Assembly: GCA_905212505.1 (NCBI GenBank)
Contig: CAJMEO010000024.1
Location: forward strand, 1 to 6,721
Direction of reading: 5' to 3'
DNA length: 6,721 nucleotides
Source: an uncultured Christensenella sp.
GTDB taxonomy: Bacteria; Bacillota; Clostridia; Christensenellales; UBA1242
The translations under genes were made by a program, and so were the position numbers. Position 1 is the first letter of the stretch; every line of letters begins with the position of its first letter. The notes beneath the pieces were generated by a model. That model saw nothing but the letters and a program-made list of their open reading frames with translations. It was not told the DNA's origin and ran no database searches. Below, piece after piece: positions 1 to 5,553 of the stretch.

Positions 1-1406
1 TATTGTTGGTCTTCTGCATTTGTTGGTGCTGGAAGAACCAATTCAACTTCACCGCCGTCAGTAACAAAATTGCTTTCATCTTTAAAACTTAAAAATTGAG
101 CATAAATTTTTGAACTATTTTCGGTTTTAATATCCATTTTGCCGGAAACATTTTTTAAGGTTACTGCTCCGCTAATGGTTGTAACTTTCAAATCTTTTTT
201 AATATTATCATCAGCAAAAGTAACTTCAACACTGCCTTTTGTGGTTATAATGTCTTCGGCAACACTAACTGCCAAATTTTTGATAATCACTCTTCCCGTT
301 TCGTTTTTAACTTGGCTTAAATAATAAAGTTTTGTTTCATCAGTGCCCAAACTAATTGTTCCTGATTTACTGATTATGTTTGCACTTGAAGGAATGACAA
401 CATCATCACCAATTTGTTTTATTGTTGTTTCGCCCGAGTCGTTGCTTGATTGAATAGACCCAAGAATTTTGTTAACTCTTAAAATTCCATTTTCGCTTTC
501 ATAAACCAAATCGCCTTTAATGGTATTAATTTCAACAAAACCAGTTGTAACATTTGTGTATGTCACATTTCCAAACACTGTGTCTGTGACCCTGATATAT
601 GGATTGTTTCCTTCAACTTTCAAATTCCCACCACTAAAGCCTTCATATCCAATCGACTTGAAAGTGAAATTGCCGCTGTTTGAATTGATGATAACATTTC
701 CTATCTTTTCACTGTTTATGTTAACACGGCCGATATAGTTTGAAATTATTAAATCACTTCCATCTTGCATGCTTGCATTATCAAGATTGAAAGACCCACG
801 AGCAGATGAAACTGAAAGTGTTATATTTTTTGTTGAAACAATTTTTGATTCATCATAAGAATTTTTTAAAAAACTGATTTTTCCAGTGTTGGTTTTAAGA
901 TTATATTCAACCCCACTTGCGTTTTCAGGCAAAAACACAACAACACTGCTTGCACCATAAGAGATTAGCCCTTCCGGCTCTTTCAAAATCAAAGTTAACT
1001 CTTCGCCATTCTTGAAATGAGCCAAATTTACGCTATCAAATTCTGAGACATTCAAAAAGTCTTCACTGCCGTTCTTTTTGATGCCAACATTTGTGGCTCC
1101 ATTTTTAGAATATCCAGTAAAATCATTGTTAATTAAAACACGCAAATTTAAATTGTCAGGGCTTTCGCTGTTTTTGTCGCTATTTGGTTTTACAACAATA
1201 TTATAGTGATTTGTTTCAATGTTAACTTTTGTTATGCTTGAATTTATTTCTTCAGCAATGTTTTCTTCGTGATTTGACGCAAATTTTAAGCCAAACAAAC
1301 TTAGAGATGGAAATAAAAACAATATTCCAGCAATAAGTGAACAAGCCAAAACTGCAATTATCACCAAGATAAAAAAATATTTTAACATCTTTTTAATTAA
1401 ATCCAT
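1..1406 (-). CDS. Membrane-anchored beta-repeat protein, DUF4097-like, C-terminus cut by window edge
   Basis: The minus frame is open from the ATG at 1406 to the left edge, giving 468 residues with no stop, so the C-terminus lies outside the window. An SD (AAGGGG, 1412-1417) sits 5 nt before the ATG, which fixes the start. Residues about 9-33 form one long hydrophobic helix after a short Lys-rich N-terminus, as in a signal anchor with the rest outside the cell. The ectodomain has little Cys or aromatic content. It is built from repeating short strands with Gly turns, for example NTGKISF, YIGRVNI, NSGNFTF, KSGTISL, TKGSVEV and ISGAVTL. This alternating strand and turn pattern is typical of the DUF4097 putative-adhesin beta-helix family. 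The family match is by pattern only and the function is unknown; a surface or envelope role is inferred. The gene is divergent from the cwlD-like gene. Confidence 0.75.
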   Translation of the reverse strand, partial: MDLIKKMLKYFFILVIIAVLACSLIAGILFLFPSLSLFGLKFASNHEENIAEEINSSITKVNIETNHYNIVVKPNSDKNSESPDNLNLRVLINNDFTGYSKNGATNVGIKKNGSEDFLNVSEFDSVNLAHFKNGEELTLILKEPEGLISYGASSVVVFLPENASGVEYNLKTNTGKISFLKNSYDESKIVSTKNITLSVSSARGSFNLDNASMQDGSDLIISNYIGRVNINSEKIGNVIINSNSGNFTFKSIGYEGFSGGNLKVEGNNPYIRVTDTVFGNVTYTNVTTGFVEINTIKGDLVYESENGILRVNKILGSIQSSNDSGETTIKQIGDDVVIPSSANIISKSGTISLGTDETKLYYLSQVKNETGRVIIKNLAVSVAEDIITTKGSVEVTFADDNIKKDLKVTTISGAVTLKNVSGKMDIKTENSSKIYAQFLSFKDESNFVTDGGEVELVLPAPTNAEDQQ

Positions 1407-1428
1407 ACTTTCCCCTTTAATTGATTTT

Positions 1429-1457
1429 ATTATAACATATAAAAAAACTAATTTCAA
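1429..1457 (-). promoter_or_regulatory. Sigma-A type extended -10 promoter for the DUF4097-like gene
   Basis: Read on the minus strand, a -35 TTGAAA (1452-1457) is followed by exactly 17 nt and then TATAAT (1429-1434). The -10 is preceded by TGT, making a TGn extended -10. Transcription would start near 1421, leaving a leader of about 15 nt that contains little more than the SD. This is the best promoter in the window and suggests vegetative housekeeping-sigma expression. Confidence 0.75.
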
Positions 1458-1472
1458 TAATTTTAAAAATAT

Positions 1473-1501
1473 TTGTTTATTAAACTAAACATAACTAAAA
1501 T
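1473..1501 (+). promoter_or_regulatory. Weak candidate promoter for the cwlD-like gene
   Basis: TTGTTT (1473-1478), 17 nt and TAAAAT (1496-1501) match the sigma-A consensus at 3 of 6 and 5 of 6 positions. Transcription from here would give a leader of about 65 nt. The region is so A+T-rich that such matches arise by chance. If the gene is sporulation-controlled, as cwlD is in Bacillus, a different sigma factor would be used. Offered only as the best match seen. Confidence 0.2.
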
Positions 1502-1572
1502 TTTTGTTAGAGATGTTTAATTAAATTGTTAACTTTTATTATATTAATTTTTTTTAATGAATAAATTAAATT

Positions 1573-2253
1573 ATGATAAAAGCGATAAAACTAAACTACA
1601 AAATCATCACTATATTTCTTCTTTTAATAACATATATTTTTGTTTTAAATTTTAACTTTGCAAAAAAAGTGTCTGTAAATAGTTATAAAACCCCTTTCAT
1701 TTTGATTGATGCTGGCCACGGCAACCCTGATGGTGGAGCGGTTGGTCTTAAAACAGGCGTTAAAGAAAGCGACCTTAACCTTGAATATGCAAAAACACTT
1801 AAGGGCTATTTTGAAAGCATGAACTATAGAGTTGAACTTGTCAGATACACAGAAAGTGCTTTAAGCACCGACAAACAAGAAGACATGCTTAAAAGAAAAG
1901 AAATAATTGAAAATTCATCTTGCAATATTTTCATTTCAATTCACATGAATAAATTTTCTCTGCCTTCTTCAATTGGTGCACAAACTTTTTATAAAATGGA
2001 TGACGAGTTAAGCAAAAACTTTGCCACTGACATTCAATCTCTTTTAATAAAAAATGTTGAAGACGCTCGCAAACTGACCTTGGCTGGCGACTATCTTGTT
2101 TTGAACAGCGCAAAATGTCCAGCAGTTTTGATTGAATGCGGATTTTTGAGCAACGAAAAAGACGAAAAAAGACTTCAAACGAAGTCTTTTAGAGAAAATC
2201 TTTGTTATCAAATTTTTTGCGGAACTATAAAGTTTTTAAATTCAACCAAATAA
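1573..2253 (+). CDS. cwlD: N-acetylmuramoyl-L-alanine amidase, Amidase_3 family, CwlD-like
   Basis: This is a 226-residue protein with an N-terminal membrane helix (residues about 10-28) and one Amidase_3 domain (about 41-222). It is a zinc enzyme that cleaves the amide bond between N-acetylmuramic acid and the peptide stem. The expected zinc ligands are visible: H49 in DAGHG, E65 in KESDLNL and H124 in SIHMN. The catalytic Glu is E188 in IECGFLSN. The GAQTFY segment (residues 135-140) and the total length (B. subtilis CwlD is about 237) favour CwlD, which makes muramic-delta-lactam in spore cortex with PdaA, over autolysins that carry extra wall-binding domains. No SD is visible before the ATG; the upstream 20 nt are nearly pure A/T. 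The gene converges on alaS with directly abutting stops, and a hairpin lies in its last 30 codons. The family call is secure; the cortex role is inferred. Confidence 0.85.
   Translation: MIKAIKLNYKIITIFLLLITYIFVLNFNFAKKVSVNSYKTPFILIDAGHGNPDGGAVGLKTGVKESDLNLEYAKTLKGYFESMNYRVELVRYTESALSTDKQEDMLKRKEIIENSSCNIFISIHMNKFSLPSSIGAQTFYKMDDELSKNFATDIQSLLIKNVEDARKLTLAGDYLVLNSAKCPAVLIECGFLSNEKDEKRLQTKSFRENLCYQIFCGTIKFLNSTK
2165..2190 (-). terminator. Probable intrinsic terminator of alaS, inside the cwlD-like coding region
   Basis: Positions 2167-2176 (AAAAGACTTC) and 2181-2190 (GAAGTCTTTT) form a perfect 10-bp inverted repeat with a 4-nt loop. In the minus-strand transcript this is a GACTTC/GAAGTC stem followed at once by six U (2170-2165). 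It lies 63 nt past the alaS stop, the expected place for a terminator. On the plus strand the same hairpin has only four T, all part of the stem, so it should act less well there. It is encoded in the RLQTKSF segment of the amidase. Confidence 0.6.
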
Positions 2254-4059
2254 CTAATCAAGAATAGCTTTGATTCTTCTAACTCCGCTTGAAGATGCTT
2301 CTTCTTTTACAATTTTGAAATGATGAAGTTCTGAAGTGTTTTTAACATGAGGGCCACCACAAATTTCAGCACCATATCCATTAATAGAATAAACACTAAC
2401 AATGTCACCATATTTTGAATCAAACACACCAATTGCGCCTGATTTTTTTGCCTCATCAACAGTTGTTTGGGTTCTAACAACATCAACATGCTCTTGAATT
2501 GCTTTGTTAACATAGTCTTCAACAGCCTTTAATTCTTCAGGGGTCAATTTCCTATCAAAACCAAAGTCAAAACGAAGCCTTTCACTGTTAATATTGCTTC
2601 CCATTTGCTTGCATTCACTGTTCAAAATAACGCTCAAAGCATTATGAAGAAGATGCGTTGCAGTGTGAAGACGAGTTGTTTGCTCGTTTTGTTCACAAAG
2701 CCCACCTTTATTCACCCCCGCTTCAACGCCATGAGATTTTTGTTTGTGAAGTTCAAAGGCTTTTTTAAAACCTTCTTCATCTGTTGTGAAGCCCTTCTCT
2801 TTTGCCATCTCAACTGTAAGTTCAAGCGGAAAGCCAAACGTGTCAAAAAGTTTAAAGGCTTTTTCTCCGCTAATTTTTTTGTTGTTTGGAGCAAACTTTG
2901 TTAGGTTTTCAACAAGTTTATTAAATTCTTTGGTTCCGTCTAATAAAGTTTTTTCAAATTTTTCACTTTCTTTTTTAATTTCTGAAAGAATATATTCTTC
3001 TTTTTGCTTTAAAAGTGGATACGCTTCAAGATAAATGTCATTTATATAAATCTTACTAACTTCAAGCAAGTCTGAAGTTTGCAAATCTAACAATTTGGCT
3101 TCTCTTATTGCTCTTCTTAAAAGTCTTCTTAAAATATATCCCGCCCCAACATTTGATGGAACAATTCCATTTTGGTCGCCAATAAGCATTGTTGAGGTTT
3201 TAATATGATCGGCAATAATTCTCATTGCGCGTGTACTTTCTTTATCTTCCCCATAAATTTTGCCAGTTTTTTGTTGCAAATAGTTAATTGTTGAATAAAA
3301 AACATCTGTTAGATATACGTCACAAAGTCCGTTTAAATACATCAAATTTCGTTCTAGCCCAAACCCTGTGTCCACGTTTTTATTTTCAAGCTCTTTATAT
3401 TTTCCATCTCCTAGTTGAACAAATTGCATATAAACATCGTTTCCAATTTCAACAAATCTTCCGCAACCACACTCTAATCCACATTTTTCACCGCAAGGAG
3501 TGTCTGTTGTTGGATAGAACCACTCATTGTCTGGACCACAAGGTGTGTTAACGGTGCCCGGCAAATCCCACCAATTATCTTCTTTTGGAAGATAGAAAAT
3601 ATTTTCTTTCTTAATTCCCGCTTCAATCAAATAATTTGCTGTTTCTTCATCTCTTGGAGCATTTTCATTGCCAGCAAAAACTGAACAGCATATTTTGTTT
3701 TTGTCAAAACCAAAAACTTTCGTCAAAATATCAAAAGTCCATTTAGTTTTTTCTTTTTTAAAATAATCGCCCAAACTCCAGTTTCCCATCATTTCAAAAA
3801 AGGTGCAATGACTCTCATCGCCAACGCTATCTATATCAACAGTTCTAACACATCCTTGAACGTTGCAAAGTCTTGTGCCCATAGGATGTTTTTTGCCAAG
3901 AAGATAAGGCATTAATGGTTGCATTCCGGCAACATTAAACATAACACCAGTTGAGCCATCCCCAATAAGGCTTACTGCCCCAATGTTTTTGTGCCCTCTT
4001 TCTTCATAAAAATTTAACCACATTTTTCTTAAATTTTTGCTTGTAACTTTATAATTCAT
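2254..4059 (-). CDS. alaS: Alanyl-tRNA synthetase, short form lacking the C-Ala domain
   Basis: This 601-residue class II enzyme charges tRNA-Ala in the cytoplasm. The aminoacylation domain (about 1-245) shows AGMQPLMPYLLG (44-55), motif 2 with R72 and TFFEM (86-90), and motif 3 with GFGLER (232-237). The tRNA-recognition region includes GYILRRLLRRAIRE (307-320). The editing domain has the zinc set H465 and H469 (HTATH) plus C567 and H571 (CGGPH), so proofreading of mischarged Ser or Gly looks intact. The protein stops just after GVRRIKAI, so the roughly 270-residue DHHA1/C-Ala tail of standard bacterial AlaRS (about 870-880 residues) is absent. An extra Cys cluster (C189, C193, C197, C199) may bind zinc. 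These traits, and the VRTVDID, HCTFFEM and GNWSLGDYF variants, fit the short CPR-like AlaRS type. The SD AGAGGA (4065-4070) is 5 nt from the ATG. No T-box motif is visible upstream. Confidence 0.95.
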   Translation of the reverse strand: MNYKVTSKNLRKMWLNFYEERGHKNIGAVSLIGDGSTGVMFNVAGMQPLMPYLLGKKHPMGTRLCNVQGCVRTVDIDSVGDESHCTFFEMMGNWSLGDYFKKEKTKWTFDILTKVFGFDKNKICCSVFAGNENAPRDEETANYLIEAGIKKENIFYLPKEDNWWDLPGTVNTPCGPDNEWFYPTTDTPCGEKCGLECGCGRFVEIGNDVYMQFVQLGDGKYKELENKNVDTGFGLERNLMYLNGLCDVYLTDVFYSTINYLQQKTGKIYGEDKESTRAMRIIADHIKTSTMLIGDQNGIVPSNVGAGYILRRLLRRAIREAKLLDLQTSDLLEVSKIYINDIYLEAYPLLKQKEEYILSEIKKESEKFEKTLLDGTKEFNKLVENLTKFAPNNKKISGEKAFKLFDTFGFPLELTVEMAKEKGFTTDEEGFKKAFELHKQKSHGVEAGVNKGGLCEQNEQTTRLHTATHLLHNALSVILNSECKQMGSNINSERLRFDFGFDRKLTPEELKAVEDYVNKAIQEHVDVVRTQTTVDEAKKSGAIGVFDSKYGDIVSVYSINGYGAEICGGPHVKNTSELHHFKIVKEEASSSGVRRIKAILD

Positions 4060-4082
4060 ATTAATCCTCTAATTTGTCTTCA

Positions 4083-4088
4083 ATTATA
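4083..4088 (-). promoter_or_regulatory. Candidate -10 element for alaS
   Basis: A perfect TATAAT lies on the minus strand 24 nt before the alaS ATG, which would give a leader of only about 17 nt containing the SD. There is no recognisable -35 at 16-18 nt upstream and no TGn extension, and the flank is almost all A/T. Transcription of alaS by read-through from the HD-domain operon is an alternative, because no clear terminator lies between them. Confidence 0.3.
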
Positions 4089-4185
4089 TTTTAATCTTTT
4101 TTGTTTTATTTTTTTAATTTTTTAATCGTCTTTTTATAAATTTGTTTTGAAAATCTATTATCCCATTATTTTATCATTATTATGT

Positions 4186-4333
4186 TTTATATTATCGGAA
4201 GTTGTCGTCAAGCAGCCCGAAGGGATATTTGACAGCAACTGATGTTAATACACACTATTGGAAGTACAAAATGTCAATTTTGCGTATGCATTTTTGAATT
4301 TATTTCAAAATTACTTCCGATAGTTTATATTAT
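4186..4333. repeat. 10-bp direct repeats flanking the structured block (possible target-site duplication)
   Basis: TTTATATTAT occurs at 4186-4195 and again at 4324-4333, immediately outside or overlapping the ends of the inverted-repeat block. The right copy covers the stop codon of the HD-domain gene. This would fit a duplicated insertion site. However, the repeat is pure A/T in an A/T-rich region and is not symmetric about the inverted repeats, since the right side has an extra base before it. Chance is a real possibility. Confidence 0.3.
4193..4322. repeat. 130-bp structured block bounded by a perfect 10-bp inverted repeat; MITE-like element or ncRNA
   Basis: The block starts with TATCGGAAGT (4193-4202) and ends with its exact reverse complement ACTTCCGATA (4313-4322). 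A near-copy of the left end, TATTGGAAGTA, sits at 4256-4266. Inside, 4200-4240 folds as a long hairpin: AGTTG/CAACT, then GTCAA/TTGAC, then CCC-GAA-GGG at the tip. In plus-strand RNA, 4256-4266 pairs with 4312-4322 (11 bp, one G-U). That stem encloses two more hairpins, CAAAAT-GTCA-ATTTTG (4267-4282) and TTTTGAA/TTCAAAA (4292-4310), forming a near-perfect three-way junction. The left arm could compete for the same right arm. No ORF, tRNA, T-box or riboswitch consensus that I know is present. It is less A+T-rich than its flanks. The structure is seen directly; its identity as a transposon remnant or RNA is unresolved. Confidence 0.6.
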
Positions 4334-4911
4334 TGAATAGTTTCATCAAGATAGGTAGCTTCAATGTCTGCAATATGAAATAATAGCGCCAAAGGAAATC
4401 TATAATAGGCATTACTAAGCACATTTGTTTGATGTATTGCTCTTGCGTCAAACGCACCCATATGCCAGTTAATTGCCATACATTCTTCACGCGAAAGTTT
4501 CATAAACCCACTTATCATATAAACTGATTTTTCGCCATGCCCATAAGGAAGAGTGTCATCAGTTGTGAAAAATGGAACTTTTGTCCATTCGCCGTCAACT
4601 TTCACATTCTTAAAATCTTGTTTATATAAATTCACTTTGCAAATGTCGTGAAGCAAACTTACTATCGCAATGCTTTCGTCACTTACAACATTTGTGTAAT
4701 TGTCGCCATATTCATTAATAATAAGATTTTTAAAACGATTGTATGTGTTAAGTGAGTGTTTAACAAGCCCGCCAGCATAGTTTGAATGAAACTTGCTTGA
4801 CGCGGGTGCGGTGAAAAAATCTGAATTAGTTAAAAATTCAAGCAAACTTTCACTGCCTTCTCGTTTTATATTATCTCTATAAATTTTTATAAATTCTTCT
4901 TTTGCTTCCAT
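4330..4911 (-). CDS. HD-domain metal-dependent phosphohydrolase
   Basis: This 193-residue soluble protein is essentially one HD domain. The metal-site residues are visible in order: H42 in KFHSNYAGGL, H52 in VKHSLN, the H88-D89 doublet in SLLHDICK, H125 in YGHGEKS, H150 in INWHM, and H179/D182 in FHIADIEATYLDE. The FHxxYxGGLxxHSLN opening is shared with the HD part of YhaM-type 3'-5' exonucleases and with small phage and clostridial HD hydrolases. No nucleic-acid-binding domain is fused here, so the substrate (nucleotide, RNA or other phosphoester) cannot be named. The start is supported by GGGG 4-5 nt before the ATG, overlapping the TAG stop of the gene upstream, which suggests translational coupling. 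The stop codon falls in the direct repeat next to the structured block. The fold is secure; the function is open. Confidence 0.85.
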   Translation of the reverse strand: MEAKEEFIKIYRDNIKREGSESLLEFLTNSDFFTAPASSKFHSNYAGGLVKHSLNTYNRFKNLIINEYGDNYTNVVSDESIAIVSLLHDICKVNLYKQDFKNVKVDGEWTKVPFFTTDDTLPYGHGEKSVYMISGFMKLSREECMAINWHMGAFDARAIHQTNVLSNAYYRFPLALLFHIADIEATYLDETIQ

Positions 4912-4918
4912 ACATCCC

Positions 4919-5494
4919 CTAATTAGAAAACTCTATTCTTGCATTTAAAAGTTTATATAGCGTTATTGCTTTTTTTCTTAACTTTGGCCTTACAAAGGCA
5001 ATACTTTCAACAAAATCCCAGCCAAACACCCAAGCAACCAATGAAAATATCTCAGAAACTATGCTGAAATTCACAAAAAACTTACCTAAAACAAACAACC
5101 CCAAAAACAATATAAACGCTGAAATCATAAAAAAACATTCCTTTTTGTTTGAATACAATTCTTCATTAATATCACTAACTTTAAGCGTAAAATGGTTTCT
5201 TAGTGCAAGTTTAATTTCATTTTTATCTTCACTTGAAATTTCGCTTTCATTATCAAATCTAATATTTATTGGTTTTGCAAGGACCATATAGTTATTGTCT
5301 TGCTGAATAAAGTTAGACAATTCATCTTTAATTGTAACGTCTTCTCCGCTTGAATAAGGATTTATCACATCAGTTTTATCTTTGATTTTAACATACAAAA
5401 TTGTCTCATCTCGCTCGCTCTCATAATCGTTTTCATATTCAACTTCATAAGAAGCACTTTTGAAATGTTTTAATAGCTTGATATTCTTAAACAT
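4919..5494 (-). CDS. Membrane protein of unknown function, two helices near the C-terminus
   Basis: The 191-residue product has an acidic soluble N-terminal part (about 1-115) with strand-like segments. Two hydrophobic helices follow (about 119-138 and 142-165), then a basic tail RPKLRKKA and a C-terminal helix. The order helix pair, Trp-rich AWVFGWDFVE, Arg/Lys-rich tail and LLNARI resembles hypothetical membrane proteins I recall from low-GC Firmicutes, but I cannot attach a family name. Both termini are probably cytoplasmic, by the positive-inside rule. An SD (GAGG) lies 7 nt before the ATG and a good promoter lies just upstream. The stop overlaps the SD of the HD-domain gene 7 nt further on, so the two are co-expressed and may act together. 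Confidence 0.75.
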   Translation of the reverse strand: MFKNIKLLKHFKSASYEVEYENDYESERDETILYVKIKDKTDVINPYSSGEDVTIKDELSNFIQQDNNYMVLAKPINIRFDNESEISSEDKNEIKLALRNHFTLKVSDINEELYSNKKECFFMISAFILFLGLFVLGKFFVNFSIVSEIFSLVAWVFGWDFVESIAFVRPKLRKKAITLYKLLNARIEFSN

Positions 5495-5511
5495 GTTTAA
5501 TCCTCACAATA

Positions 5512-5540
5512 ATTATACTATAAATAAAAAAAATTGCAAA
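5512..5540 (-). promoter_or_regulatory. Sigma-A type promoter for the membrane protein and HD-hydrolase operon
   Basis: On the minus strand, TTTGCA (5535-5540, 4 of 6 against TTGACA) is separated by exactly 17 nt from a perfect TATAAT (5512-5517). Transcription would begin near 5505, leaving a leader of about 10 nt with the GAGG SD. The -35 and spacer coincide with the 3' arm and T-run of the upstream gene's terminator. Confidence 0.6.
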
Positions 5541-5553
5541 TTATATTGCAATT
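5526..5553 (-). terminator. Intrinsic terminator of the YetF-like operon, overlapping its stop codon
   Basis: On the minus strand, AATTGCAA (5546-5553), the loop TATAAT (5540-5545) and TTGCAATT (5532-5539) form a perfect 8-bp stem, followed by six further T (5526-5531). The first stem base lies inside the TAA stop at 5552-5554. Only two of eight pairs are G-C, so the stem is weak, but the position and T-run are typical. Confidence 0.65.

Noticed and set aside
139..738. Plus-strand reading frames at 139-324 and 520-738.
   Set aside because: They lie opposite the continuous 468-residue minus-strand coding frame, with no SD and no recognisable domain.
1320..1406. A lipoprotein signal (VLAC at residues 19-22) in the DUF4097-like protein.
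   Set aside because: The residues after the Cys stay strongly hydrophobic, so this is one continuous membrane helix rather than a lipobox, and Leu at -2 is unusual.
1557..1660. A short plus-strand reading frame starting with an ATG 16 nt before the amidase start and overlapping it out of frame.
   Set aside because: It has no SD and no recognisable protein character, and its composition is what A/T-rich DNA gives by chance, so it was not called as a leader peptide.
2254..2310. Weak plus-strand inverted repeats just past the amidase stop (AAGAAT/ATTCTT and GAAG/CTTC) as an amidase terminator.
   Set aside because: The stems are short, mostly A-T, and not followed by a proper T-run. They also lie in conserved alaS coding sequence.
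2605..3551. Several short frames on both strands within alaS.
   Set aside because: The alaS frame carries all expected motifs throughout, so these are antisense or out-of-frame shadows.
4147..4177. Plus-strand TTGAAA and TATCAT as a promoter firing into the structured block.
   Set aside because: The spacer is 19 nt and the surroundings are nearly all A/T. It is suggestive only because the start would fall at the block's left edge, and too weak to list as a feature.
4060..4330. A T-box or other known riboswitch controlling alaS.
   Set aside because: No T-box consensus (TGGnACCGCG-like) and no terminator/antiterminator pair before the alaS start. The structured block ends 133 nt upstream of the ATG with plain A/T-rich DNA between.
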